Of a DNA stretch of 64,000 nt, positions 43,096-51,613 are shown one piece after another. The notes beneath the pieces are model-generated. The model did not search any database. It worked only from the letters and a program-made list of their open reading frames with translations, and was not told the DNA's origin. Positions within the stretch are counted from its first letter, which is position 1; the number at the start of each line of letters is the position of its first letter. Both the position numbers and the translations under genes were made by a program. Source of the stretch: CAYWVO01 sp964461835 (GTDB lineage: Bacteria > Zixibacteria > MSB-5A5 > WJJR01 > JAJRUJ01); assembly GCA_964461835.1 (NCBI GenBank), contig CAYWVO010000015.1:1-64000 (forward strand). Reading direction: 5' to 3'.

Positions 43096-44973
43096 TTACC
43101 AATTTCGCCGATAGGTTATCTGTACCCAGTCAGCGATATCTTTCGGACGCTGGCTCGACCGTTGCAGTCGTCGCGACCACGATACAAATAGGTCATCCCG
43201 TCCACGGGCCGGTTGCCAGCGGATGGTCAATTCCATGACGCGCCGGACAAAGGTCGTACCGGGCACGCGAATTGTTTCCTCGTCGACCGTCTGATGATTG
43301 AACGATCGTTTCTCCTCATATGAGGCGCCCGGCGTAACCCGCCAACCCCGGCCTAATCCGACGTGCCAGCGGGCGCCGATAACATGTGACTGCCGGTCCC
43401 AGGACACCTGCTGGTTCCATTTCTCCCGCCAGATCAACGGCCCGAAATCTTCCTGGCGGTACGTGTAGCGCAACTCATTGGTCAGGCGGGCCAGTGGCGT
43501 AAACCGCACCAGTGATTCCGACTCACCCCGACGATACAACGTGCTGCGTTCCGGTTGTGGTTCGCCTTTCTCTATATTATAGGATAAGTAATTGGCCTGG
43601 ATCCGGTATGTTTGGTTAATCTCCCAGCCGGGCAGGGGCTGCCAGCGAACCTGCGGTTCCAACAGGTAGATATTATTCCGATTATTATTCGCCGACCACT
43701 GGCCGGAGAGAAACACTTGCTGCAATCCCCGATAAGTGAAGATAACTCCCGCCCGCCAGGTTTGATTGAACGTATGGAACCAGGACAGTTCGGTAAGTCG
43801 AGTGGCCAAATCGCGATCAGTGAAAAACGCCGAATCCGGCGGTACGAAAAATGAGACAACTTTCCAGAGCACTTTGGCGCCGACTGAATCGGCATGGGTT
43901 ACGCGCAGATAGCCGGAGAGTTGCAGTTCGCCGGTTTTGGCGTCCTGGTCCTTAACGTCCGCGCCGAAGTCATCTTCCGCCTTGCTGAAGGCATAGGACG
44001 CTTGCACTCCATATGGATACCGCCCCGCAGTTGACAGGCGCAGCCGGTACCCGGCCGACATCTGACGCAGACCCGAAGGAAGAAGAGCGATACCATTATT
44101 GCTTTGGTTGACAAACTCGTACTCCTCGCGATGCCAGGTATAATGCGTGCGCAGCTCCCAGCCAATCATCTGCTGCCAGGTGCCGTTCAGGGTAGTGAGA
44201 AAATGACCCTGATGATAGTGCTGCTCGGCAATGGTTTTATACTCGTTGGTATTCGGATAGTAGCGGGCCTGCCGGTAGTGATCGGCCAGATCAACTGCCA
44301 GGGTGTCACCCCAGAAAAAACTTCCCTGAGTCAGCCCATGCCAGCGTGTCTCCACTAATGGAACATTCCGCAGGTCATGAATATCGACGGATCCACTGAG
44401 TCGCCAGAGCCGATTGAGAAACTGATTGCTCTCCAGTTGGAGTTCAGTCTCGGAAGTGAAGCCCCGATCATCAGTCGAGAATTGACCGGCCGCCCGCCCG
44501 GCGGACGATACCCCGGCTTGTTGCTGAAACCACGATCCGGCGCCCAAGGTATATCGGGCCTTGACCAGCGCGTCAGAAAAGACAAAGTGACGATCGGCCA
44601 ATTCTTCCAAACGATGCCGTCGTTGCCGCGCCGAAAAGCCAATCGACCAGCGGGACGACAGCTGATGGTCGAAGTACACACGCCCCATGAGAAACCGCTG
44701 CCGGCGCTCCAGGTCATCCGCCGCGTCGATTTGTGTTGCCGATAAGCCACCCTGCAACCCCCAGGTGGACCGTGTCCCGAGCGAGCGACGAAAGATAATA
44801 CTGTCGGACCACACATAGGTATCATAGTTGTAGGAAAAACCAAAAAGGATCGTGGTTGAATCCGGCGGCAGCGGTTTAGCGACGGCGGCGGGAATGGTGA
44901 GACCGGTCAGGCAGAGAAGTCCAGCGATCACGCCACACGCGAGCGGCAGCAGTGGTAAGATTGACAAAGTCAT
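43096..44973 (-). CDS. Large outer membrane beta-barrel protein
   Basis: About 625 residues from the ATG at 44973. A signal peptide (LACGVIAGLLCLTGLTIPAAVA) is followed by continuous amphipathic beta-strands with many Trp/Tyr/Arg turns and a C-terminal aromatic (YRRNW), so a barrel of many strands is likely. No plug domain or TonB box is visible. I do not recognise a specific family. The signal-peptide part overlaps the 3' end of rsmA in another frame by about 98 bases. Together with the two lipoproteins downstream it may form an envelope complex. Confidence 0.8.
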   Translation of the reverse strand: MTLSILPLLPLACGVIAGLLCLTGLTIPAAVAKPLPPDSTTILFGFSYNYDTYVWSDSIIFRRSLGTRSTWGLQGGLSATQIDAADDLERRQRFLMGRVYFDHQLSSRWSIGFSARQRRHRLEELADRHFVFSDALVKARYTLGAGSWFQQQAGVSSAGRAAGQFSTDDRGFTSETELQLESNQFLNRLWRLSGSVDIHDLRNVPLVETRWHGLTQGSFFWGDTLAVDLADHYRQARYYPNTNEYKTIAEQHYHQGHFLTTLNGTWQQMIGWELRTHYTWHREEYEFVNQSNNGIALLPSGLRQMSAGYRLRLSTAGRYPYGVQASYAFSKAEDDFGADVKDQDAKTGELQLSGYLRVTHADSVGAKVLWKVVSFFVPPDSAFFTDRDLATRLTELSWFHTFNQTWRAGVIFTYRGLQQVFLSGQWSANNNRNNIYLLEPQVRWQPLPGWEINQTYRIQANYLSYNIEKGEPQPERSTLYRRGESESLVRFTPLARLTNELRYTYRQEDFGPLIWREKWNQQVSWDRQSHVIGARWHVGLGRGWRVTPGASYEEKRSFNHQTVDEETIRVPGTTFVRRVMELTIRWQPARGRDDLFVSWSRRLQRSSQRPKDIADWVQITYRRNW

Positions 44974-45757
44974 ACACCGATAGTTGTTCTGCACGTTGGG
45001 TTCGCTCAACACCGGCCTCCCGCAGCACCGTCTCGACTTCCTCGGTTGTCACGTTCGGAATCTCCCGCAAATTATTCGCGAGGATTTTGCGCTTATGCGC
45101 AAATGCCGCATCGACAATATATTCAAAGAGCGGCGTGGTCTCAATGTCGGCGTACGCTGAGGGGAAATCTAATCGAACAACTGCGGAGGTCACTTTGGGG
45201 CGCGGATAAAAGGACGACGGCTTGACTTCAAACAAGTACGTCGGCCGGCACAACATCTGCGCGCGGACCGACATCGCCGACCGTCCTGCCTCACCCCCCT
45301 CGGCACACAACCGCAACGCGACCTCCCGCTGGAGCATAATCACGGCGTGACGCCAGTGCTCCTGGCTGTGGAGAATCCAGAAAATGAGTTGATGGGAAAT
45401 GGCGTACGGCAAATTTCCCGCCAAAATCGCCTGCTCCTCCGGCCAGTATTCCTCCGGCATATTGAGCACGTCCGCATGCCGGATCATCACGCCACTGCCT
45501 TGGGGGAATTTTTTTTTCAACATCCCAACCATCCGTCGATCCTTTTCGACGGCAATAACTTGCGCTCCCCGGTCAACGATAAACTCAGTCAGAAAGCCCT
45601 TGCCTGATCCGATTTCAAATACCAGGTCTCCCTCGCCGCAGTCCAGCGATTCAACGATCAATGACGCAACGACCTCATCCACCAGAAAATTCTGGGAAAA
45701 TCGTCGGCGCGGCCGGAGCTTACCGGATTTGCCTTTCGAACGGCGTTTAGCGGTCAT
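44876..45757 (-). CDS. rsmA: 16S rRNA dimethyladenosine transferase
   Basis: 293 residues. RsmA (KsgA) dimethylates two adjacent adenosines in helix 45 of 16S rRNA. Key motifs are FSQNFLVD, the SAM loop FEIGSGKGFLTE, the acidic DxxxL segment HADVLNM and the catalytic GNLPYAIS. The final about 27 residues (after YDFVNLT) are an Arg-rich extension not usual for the family; this region overlaps the next gene. The start overlaps the tatD stop by 11 bases. An N-terminal Lys/Arg-rich stretch is also visible. Confidence 0.95.
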   Translation of the reverse strand: MTAKRRSKGKSGKLRPRRRFSQNFLVDEVVASLIVESLDCGEGDLVFEIGSGKGFLTEFIVDRGAQVIAVEKDRRMVGMLKKKFPQGSGVMIRHADVLNMPEEYWPEEQAILAGNLPYAISHQLIFWILHSQEHWRHAVIMLQREVALRLCAEGGEAGRSAMSVRAQMLCRPTYLFEVKPSSFYPRPKVTSAVVRLDFPSAYADIETTPLFEYIVDAAFAHKRKILANNLREIPNVTTEEVETVLREAGVERTQRAEQLSVYDFVNLTTAAARVWRDRWTSLPDRSHHSRRRR

Positions 45758-46517
45758 CGGGTATCCTGAATATCATGCGGGCCGTCTGGGTGGTCACGCG
45801 GTCGATTTCCTCCTCGGATTCCCCTTTTAATTCGGCCAATTTGGCGCGCACATATTTCACCAGGGCCGGGTGGTTTCGTTTGCCGCGATAGGGAACCGGG
45901 GTGAGAAACGGACAATCAGTTTCCAGCACAACTTTTTCCAGCGGTATCGCCTCTGCCACGGGAACATCCTGCGACTTTTTATAGGTCAGCCTGCCCCCAA
46001 ACGAGATGATAAATCCATAGTCCAGAGTCTGCCATGCCTGTTCAACTGTCCCGGCAAAGCAATGCATCACCCCGCCGACTTCATGCGCATGATGTTCCAC
46101 CAGTGTTTGCAGCACATCGGGAAATGCATCTCGATTGTGGATAACAATAGGCAGATGAGCATTCCGTGCGACCGCAATCTGGTCAATAAAAGCCCGTTTT
46201 TGTTGGTCAGGTGGCGAATAATTTCGGTAATAATCGAGCCCGATCTCCCCAATTGCCAGAACTTTCGGATGTCCCGCCATCTCCTCCAGCTCCGCAGCGT
46301 GGCCGCTCTCCCAGTCTTTGGCATCGTGCGGGTGTACCCCGATTGTGGCATAGATTTGTTCGTAAGACTCGGCCAACTCCACGGATCGCCGTGACGATTC
46401 CAAATCGGTACCGATATTGATAATGGTCTCAACCCCCTCGGCTTGGGCGAGCGCGATGATGCTCTCCCGGTCTTTGTCGAATTGATCAAAATCCAGATGT
46501 GCATGCGTATCGACCAT
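45747..46517 (-). CDS. tatD: TatD-family metal-dependent hydrolase/DNase
   Basis: 256 residues from the ATG at 46517 (MVDTHAHLDF); ATGs at 46526 and 46547 are alternatives. Metal-site motifs: DTHAHLDF at the N-terminus, ATIGVHPHDA, AIGEIGLDYY, VIHNRDAF, GVMHCFAGT and LETDCPFL. TIM-barrel hydrolases of this family act as exonucleases or deacylases. First gene of a tightly packed run tatD-rsmA-barrel-lipoprotein-lipoprotein on the minus strand; tatD-rsmA adjacency is common in bacteria. Confidence 0.93.
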   Translation of the reverse strand: MVDTHAHLDFDQFDKDRESIIALAQAEGVETIINIGTDLESSRRSVELAESYEQIYATIGVHPHDAKDWESGHAAELEEMAGHPKVLAIGEIGLDYYRNYSPPDQQKRAFIDQIAVARNAHLPIVIHNRDAFPDVLQTLVEHHAHEVGGVMHCFAGTVEQAWQTLDYGFIISFGGRLTYKKSQDVPVAEAIPLEKVVLETDCPFLTPVPYRGKRNHPALVKYVRAKLAELKGESEEEIDRVTTQTARMIFRIPDDR

Positions 46518-46670
46518 GTGGGTCATCCAGTCAAGATTGCCGTGCAATTTAACATTTTATTTATCATCAACTTCCCCGCAATTGACATATAACGATAATG
46601 ATGTATTATTGAGAAGTGAGAAGTTCATAGTACCGGCCTGAATGTCAAACCTCTCGCGCGTGGAGTTTTC

Positions 46671-48311
46671 ATGAGAACCATATCGTGGCTGACTCTGATC
46701 AGTCTCTTTTGTGTCGTGTCTCTCGCACGGGGTCAAGAGGTTACCACCGTTTCCCCATCTCAGCATGCAGTGGATATACCGCGAAACAGTATTGTTGTCA
46801 GTACTTTCTCGGATTCGTTGGAGGAGTCCACCATCACAGAACTGAGTTTTTCGATCCTCAGCGAAAACCAGGGCTTGTTATCCGGCACGCGAACATACAC
46901 AGCAGAGCCGAGCGAGGCGGTATTCCTGCCGGCCACTGAATTCCTTGCCGGAGAACAGGTTTCGGTCGTCCTCACCGATCAGATTCTTACGAACCAGGGG
47001 AGTGCCCTGGACCCGTTTCAATGGAGATTTACCACGGCCACCGACAGTACGCGGGGCACGTTTGGGGTGCCCTATTTCTATACCGACATCCAGTATCCGC
47101 GCTTTATCACCAGTGCCGATCTCAACGGCGATGGCTGGCCGGACCTGGTGACCGCCAACAACGGCTCGGATATTCTGTCGGTGTTTCTCAACGACGGCGG
47201 CGGGAGGTTTGCCACTCCCCTTGATTACTCGCTCGGCGGCGCGCCCTGGTCTATCGCGGCTGGAGATTTCGATAGGGATGGCGATCTGGACCTGGCGGTG
47301 GCAATTTATCTTTCGGGTACGGTGACAATTTTGCGGAATACCGGGAACGGTATTTTTTCCATAGGGGACGTCTATCCCGTGGGTGAACGGCCGGAGCATG
47401 TCTGTGTGGCCGATTTCAACAATGATGCCGCACTCGACATTGGCGTGGTCAACAATTATGGCAACACGCTTTCACTGTTTTTCAATGATGGCTTCGGGAC
47501 ATTTCCGGTTACCGAAACCTATCTCGCCGGTGATAGACCCAATGCCGTTGTCCCTCTCGATACCGAGAACGACGGCGATGTAGATTTCGCCGTACTCAAT
47601 GGTGACGACGGTGTACGATTCTATGAGAATCTCGGCGACGGCTCACTGGATATCGATACATCGTACACTGTCGGCTCATCGCCCTATACGGCCGTTGCGG
47701 GGGATGTCAACGGCGATAACCTGATTGATCTGGTGGTGGCCAATACGTTCGATCACACGATTTCTCTGCTGATGAATACCGGTGGCGTGTTTGCCGTAAC
47801 ACCGCAACAGTGGATTGGGATTACGCCAACCGGCATCGATTGCGGGGATTTTGACGGGGATGGAGACCTCGATCTGGTGGTGATCTGCAATGGCGAGGGA
47901 GAAATTGTACTGTTATGGAACGACGGCGCGGGCGGGTTCAACAGTGAAACGCGAATTACCGCCGGAGCAAATCCCTGGGCGGTTTGTGCTGCCGATGTCG
48001 ACCGGGACCAAGACCTGGACCTCGCCACCACGTATAATCTCGCGGCTGGGAAGGTGTCCATCTATTTGAATGCCTGTGACTGCACCAATCACTGCGATCT
48101 CGATCTGAATTACGTCCTCGACCCCGTAGACGCGGTGATCCTGGTCAATTTCGTTTACCGTTCGTGGGATTCGCGCGTGATTAATCCGGTCTGTCCGGCG
48201 GAAAATGGTGACTGGAACTGTGACGGTTCAGTCGATCCGCTGGATCTTTCGTACGCCGTCGGTTTTATCTTCAAGGGGTGGGAAACCGGGCCATGCGATC
48301 CGTGCGAGTGA
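46671..48311 (+). CDS. Secreted FG-GAP repeat protein with Big_5-like and dockerin-like domains
   Basis: 546 residues. A signal peptide (1-21) precedes a Big_5-type Ig domain at about 22-125 (SPSQHAVDIPRNSIVVSTF). Residues about 140-460 are seven or so FG-GAP/VCBS-type repeats with Asp-rich loops (DLNGDGWPDL, DFDRDGDLDL, DVNGDNLIDL, DVDRDQDLDL), predicted to form a beta-propeller. The last about 75 residues contain two dockerin-like EF-hand halves (CDLDLNYVLDPVDAVILVNF, then NCDGSVDPLDLSYAVGF) flanked by Cys pairs. No enzyme domain. Likely an extracellular or surface scaffold/binding protein. Confidence 0.9.
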   Translation: MRTISWLTLISLFCVVSLARGQEVTTVSPSQHAVDIPRNSIVVSTFSDSLEESTITELSFSILSENQGLLSGTRTYTAEPSEAVFLPATEFLAGEQVSVVLTDQILTNQGSALDPFQWRFTTATDSTRGTFGVPYFYTDIQYPRFITSADLNGDGWPDLVTANNGSDILSVFLNDGGGRFATPLDYSLGGAPWSIAAGDFDRDGDLDLAVAIYLSGTVTILRNTGNGIFSIGDVYPVGERPEHVCVADFNNDAALDIGVVNNYGNTLSLFFNDGFGTFPVTETYLAGDRPNAVVPLDTENDGDVDFAVLNGDDGVRFYENLGDGSLDIDTSYTVGSSPYTAVAGDVNGDNLIDLVVANTFDHTISLLMNTGGVFAVTPQQWIGITPTGIDCGDFDGDGDLDLVVICNGEGEIVLLWNDGAGGFNSETRITAGANPWAVCAADVDRDQDLDLATTYNLAAGKVSIYLNACDCTNHCDLDLNYVLDPVDAVILVNFVYRSWDSRVINPVCPAENGDWNCDGSVDPLDLSYAVGFIFKGWETGPCDPCE

Positions 48312-48383
48312 CCAGCCTAGCTGGTTGAGTTCTTTCACGATTCACTTGCACTCCTTGGCAGTAAGCAATACCCTTCCTGCGTT

Positions 48384-49226
48384 GTGAGAGTAATAAAGTC
48401 ACCAAAATCAATGCTATTGCTGGCCCGACAGTGGCGGGCAGAGGGATCATCAATCGCTTTAGTACCGACGATGGGTGCACTGCACAACGGTCATCTGGCC
48501 CTGATTAAACGAGCCCGCAAGGCAGCGCACAAATTGGTGGTCTCAATTTTTGTGAATCCAACGCAATTCGGTCCACGGGAGGATTTCTCGCGGTATCCCC
48601 GGACCTTTGCCGCTGATAAGAATAAATGCCTTGCCGGTGAGGTCGACCTGATCTTTTGCCCCTCAGCGGACTCGCTCTACCCGCCGGAGTTTGATACCTG
48701 GGTGGATTCCGATCGCTTGGCCTCCCGCTGGGAAGGCGCGGCTCGCCCGACCCATTTTCGCGGTGTCCTCACGATCGTACTGAAGCTGTTTAACCTTATC
48801 TTACCGGACGCTGCGGTCTTTGGGCAAAAGGACTACCAGCAATGCGTGATGATCAAGCGTATGGCGCAGGATTTTCATTTCCCGGTGAAAATCATCATGC
48901 ACCCAACGGTGCGGGAACCGGATGGTTTGGCGCTTTCTTCGCGAAACGCCTACTTAACCCCGGGCCAACGACGAAACGCCGATGTTATGTATCGGACACT
49001 CCGCTGGGCCCAGAAGCAGATTGAGAAAGGCCGGGATCGCCCGACCGCCCTCGCGCGGCATATGACCGATGTCATCGAACTGGATTCCGGCTTCAAAGTA
49101 GACTATATCGCTTTCGCTGACCCCCAAACCTTGAAACAACAAACGCGGATCAGCCCTCCAACTGTCGTATTACTGGCTGTCCGGATGGGCCGCACCCGAT
49201 TTATTGATAACGTGCTGGTTAAGTAG
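48384..49226 (+). CDS. panC: Pantothenate synthetase
   Basis: 280 residues from a GTG start. Joins pantoate and beta-alanine with ATP to make pantothenate (vitamin B5/CoA pathway). The nucleotidyl-transferase motif VPTMGALHNGHLAL, the VNPTQFGPREDFSRYPR substrate loop, FGQKDYQQ and REPDGLALSSRN are all intact. Length normal. Followed 11 bases later by panD, giving a pantothenate unit without panB in this window. Confidence 0.95.
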   Translation: MRVIKSPKSMLLLARQWRAEGSSIALVPTMGALHNGHLALIKRARKAAHKLVVSIFVNPTQFGPREDFSRYPRTFAADKNKCLAGEVDLIFCPSADSLYPPEFDTWVDSDRLASRWEGAARPTHFRGVLTIVLKLFNLILPDAAVFGQKDYQQCVMIKRMAQDFHFPVKIIMHPTVREPDGLALSSRNAYLTPGQRRNADVMYRTLRWAQKQIEKGRDRPTALARHMTDVIELDSGFKVDYIAFADPQTLKQQTRISPPTVVLLAVRMGRTRFIDNVLVK

Positions 49227-49237
49227 AAGAGAGAGCC

Positions 49238-49591
49238 ATGGATCGTACCCTGTGCCACGCCAGAATCAGTCACGCCCGCATAACCGCGGTGAATGTGAAT
49301 GCGGATGATTCGCTCACGATCGATGCGGCATTGCTTGATGCGGCCGGAATTGTTGCATATGAACGAGTCCACGTGATCAACAGCGATACCGGAGCTCGGC
49401 TGGAAACGTACGCCGTTCCCGGCAAATCCGATTCCGGTCAGCTTTGTTTGAACGGCCCGGCAAGCCGGGTGGGGGGTGTCGGCGATGTTGTGATCATCAG
49501 CGCCTTCGCGCAATTTGGTCCTGAGGAAGCCCGCGGATTTGCACCAAGAGTCATTAAAGTCGACAGTCAAAACCACCGGATAAGTGATTAA
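49238..49591 (+). CDS. panD: Aspartate 1-decarboxylase precursor
   Basis: 117 residues. PanD makes beta-alanine from aspartate and self-cleaves before Ser25 to create a pyruvoyl group. Ser25 is in place (NADDS-LTID), as are the ARLETYAV and LCLNGPAS active-site regions. Differences from textbook PanD: residue 24 is Asp, not Gly; Tyr22 is Ala; Lys9 is Arg (HARISHAR). Otherwise length, order after panC and the GDVVIISAF strand fit PanD. Its stop lies 1 base before the start of the glmU-like gene. Confidence 0.85.
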   Translation: MDRTLCHARISHARITAVNVNADDSLTIDAALLDAAGIVAYERVHVINSDTGARLETYAVPGKSDSGQLCLNGPASRVGGVGDVVIISAFAQFGPEEARGFAPRVIKVDSQNHRISD

Positions 49592-49592
49592 T

Positions 49593-50327
49593 ATGCAAAA
49601 CGTTGTCGCCGTAATTCTCGCTGCCGGCAAAGGCAAGCGAATGAAATCAGGTTTGCCCAAAGTCTTGCATACCCTGCACGGAAAACCCCTGCTCACGTAT
49701 GTCCTCGAAACCTGCCGGCAAGCCGACGTAGGCCGCACAATTGTTATCGTCGGCTTCCAGGGCGAGCGGGTCATTGAAGTCGCTCAACCGTTTGACGCCG
49801 AAATCGTCTGGCAGCGGGAGCAATTGGGTACCGGGCACGCGGTCCAGCAGGCCCAACCCCTGCTACAGAAACACACTGGTGAGGTAGTAGTGATGAACGG
49901 TGATGTGCCGTTGATCAGCGCTCCGACAGTGCAGGCCCTGGTTCAGGAACATCGTGTCCGCCGGGCGGCGGCGACCATTCTCACCGCTGAGATGGAGAAT
50001 CCTACGGGGTACGGTCGGGTGATCCGGCAAGAGAATGGACTGGTAGCTGAGGTAGTGGAAGAAGTTGACGCCGACGAGTCCACCCGTCGGATTCGCGAAA
50101 TAAACTCCGGAATGTTCTGCTTCTCCGCAACGTATCTATTTAAAGCGCTGCAACGCGTGAAAAACGACAATCAGCAGGGTGAGTATTACCTGCCGGATGT
50201 TGTCTCGATTTTACAGCAGGACGGTCATCCAGTTGCGGCGCAGAAGGTTACGGACAGCAAAGAGGTTTTGGGAGTGAACGATCCCGGTCAGTTGAAACAA
50301 TTGGCCAATCTGCAAGTAAAAAGATAA
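49593..50327 (+). CDS. UDP-N-acetylglucosamine pyrophosphorylase, GlmU N-terminal domain only
   Basis: 244 residues from the ATG at 49593. The uridylyltransferase signature VILAAGKGKRMKSGLPKVLH, then LGTGHAVQQA, MNGDVPLI, TGYGRVIR and REINSGMFCF are clearly GlmU-like. The second half of ordinary GlmU (left-handed beta-helix acetyltransferase, about 220 residues) is absent, and no trace of it follows. The enzyme therefore may only form UDP-GlcNAc from GlcNAc-1-P, with acetylation done by another protein, or it may serve another nucleotide sugar. Directly follows panD. Confidence 0.88.
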   Translation: MQNVVAVILAAGKGKRMKSGLPKVLHTLHGKPLLTYVLETCRQADVGRTIVIVGFQGERVIEVAQPFDAEIVWQREQLGTGHAVQQAQPLLQKHTGEVVVMNGDVPLISAPTVQALVQEHRVRRAAATILTAEMENPTGYGRVIRQENGLVAEVVEEVDADESTRRIREINSGMFCFSATYLFKALQRVKNDNQQGEYYLPDVVSILQQDGHPVAAQKVTDSKEVLGVNDPGQLKQLANLQVKR

Positions 50328-50363
50328 GGAAGTGGGCCAGAGGTGCCGATGACTATTTTGGGC

Positions 50364-50393
50364 TTGACATGGCGACGCCTCACCTGATTCTAT
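50364..50393 (+). promoter_or_regulatory. Possible sigma-70-type promoter
   Basis: TTGACA at 50364-50369, an 18-base spacer and TTCTAT at 50388-50393, 60 bases upstream of the small exported protein gene at 50453. The -35 is perfect, the -10 weak. Confidence 0.35.
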
Positions 50394-50452
50394 ACCCCCT
50401 GCAAGGGGGGAATCGCAGGAGGGTTGGTCTGTTAACGGGCCAACACGACGTT

Positions 50453-50959
50453 ATGAAGAAGTTAGTTGCTCTTATGCTGTTGGGGATTTTTATCGCCGCG
50501 GGTCAGCCGGCACTGGGTCAGGGATCCCCGGATTATGAACGGCCAAAGACCCTGGTGGACAATCCGCTCAAACAGACATTTTCCCTACTGGATCCCTCAC
50601 GGATCAAAATTAATCACTCGTATTCGTTTTCGTATGTCTCCGGGGGATACCAATCGGGGTCGGTCGGGATGTATCTGAGTTCGATCCAGTATCAGATTTC
50701 ACGACCGCTCACATTGCGGGTCGGTCTGGCCTACGCCCACAATCCGTCGGCGCTCTTCGGCGGAAGTAAGCCGGGACTGGTTAATGATGGTTTCTATCCC
50801 AGTTTCCAGCTTACGTATCGACCTTCCTCACGGGTATTTTTGGAGGTCGGTTTCGCGCGCGTACCGTACAGCCCGTATACCTACCCGTATTCCCCGTACT
50901 ACGGACGGCCGAGTAACACCTGGTGGGAGGGACCTACCGATTGGTGGCGGACCCGGTAG
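50453..50959 (+). CDS. Exported small beta-barrel-like protein, unknown family
   Basis: 168 residues from the ATG at 50453; a longer reading from 50369 would place a promoter-like element inside the gene. Signal peptide 1-23 ends in PALGQ. The mature part has alternating strands (INHSYSFSYVSGGYQSGSVGMYLSSIQYQISRP and similar, cited here as two 16-residue halves: INHSYSFSYVSGGYQS, SVGMYLSSIQYQISRP). The end is rich in Tyr/Pro/Trp (PYSPYTYPYSPYY, TWWEGPTDWW). Possibly an outer membrane or surface protein. No family recognised. Confidence 0.65.
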   Translation: MKKLVALMLLGIFIAAGQPALGQGSPDYERPKTLVDNPLKQTFSLLDPSRIKINHSYSFSYVSGGYQSGSVGMYLSSIQYQISRPLTLRVGLAYAHNPSALFGGSKPGLVNDGFYPSFQLTYRPSSRVFLEVGFARVPYSPYTYPYSPYYGRPSNTWWEGPTDWWRTR

Positions 50960-51036
50960 GATAGTCAGGACCAGTATTTCTTCCACAACACACATGGAAA
51001 CACAGGAACCGTCGGTAACGACGGAACGGTGTTTGT

Positions 51037-51567
51037 ATGGCCTCAACGAAGAGACCCAAGAAACGCACCAACACCCGGTCCAAACGCTCATCCCGGATGC
51101 GCTGGAAATCGCGTATCCTGGACGGCGGGATTTTTCTGACCACGATTGCCTTGGGCGCCTTTATCTTTTCCGTTGCCGGACGATTGTCTCACAGCCACGC
51201 CGAGCGGAATGACCGCCCGCCCCGGGTGTTGCGTACACAGGTGCTCAACGGCTGTGGGGAATCGGGTTTAGCCGCCACCTTCGGGGAACAGTTGTCCCAA
51301 ATCGCGGTCAAGGAGTTCCGTTTCGACGTCATTGATGCCGATAATTTTCATCATTTCGATGTCGACGAATCATTTATTATGGTATATACTCTCTCATTGG
51401 AAGAAGCCATGCGGCTGGCCACAGCATTCGGTATGTCGGAAAAGGACGTGCGAATGATGGGGGATACGGAGAATCCCTGGGGATTAGACATCAGTATTGT
51501 TCTGGGCCGCACGGCGCGACCGGTGCTGTCGACATCGCCGATCTCCGACGGCGAGTCTGAGGGGTAA
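51037..51567 (+). CDS. LytR_C-domain membrane protein
   Basis: 176 residues. A very basic N-terminus (residues 1-25, Lys/Arg-rich) precedes one membrane helix at about 30-48 (GGIFLTTIALGAFIFSVAG). The external part opens with RTQVLNGCGESGLAATFGEQL, cited by its core V-L-N-G-C-G-x-S-G-L-A, the LytR C-terminal domain signature. These domains bind cell-wall-related partners. Located just before rsfS in the same direction, a linkage seen in several phyla, here 43 bases apart. Confidence 0.85.
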   Translation: MASTKRPKKRTNTRSKRSSRMRWKSRILDGGIFLTTIALGAFIFSVAGRLSHSHAERNDRPPRVLRTQVLNGCGESGLAATFGEQLSQIAVKEFRFDVIDADNFHHFDVDESFIMVYTLSLEEAMRLATAFGMSEKDVRMMGDTENPWGLDISIVLGRTARPVLSTSPISDGESEG

Positions 51568-51595
51568 CATGAACAGGTGACAGCGCATCCCGAAA

Positions 51596-51613
51596 AAGGA
51601 GGCTCCAACAATT
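51596..51613 (+). promoter_or_regulatory. Shine-Dalgarno deciding an ATT start for rsfS
   Basis: AAGGAGG at 51596-51602 lies 8 bases before the ATT codon at 51611, the ideal distance, but 32 bases before the first in-frame ATG (51635), which has no site of its own. Confidence 0.7.

Noticed and set aside
48311..48325. Short hairpin ACCAGC-CTA-GCTGGT after the FG-GAP gene as terminator
   Set aside because: Only 6-bp stem and no proper T-run; not enough to call a terminator.
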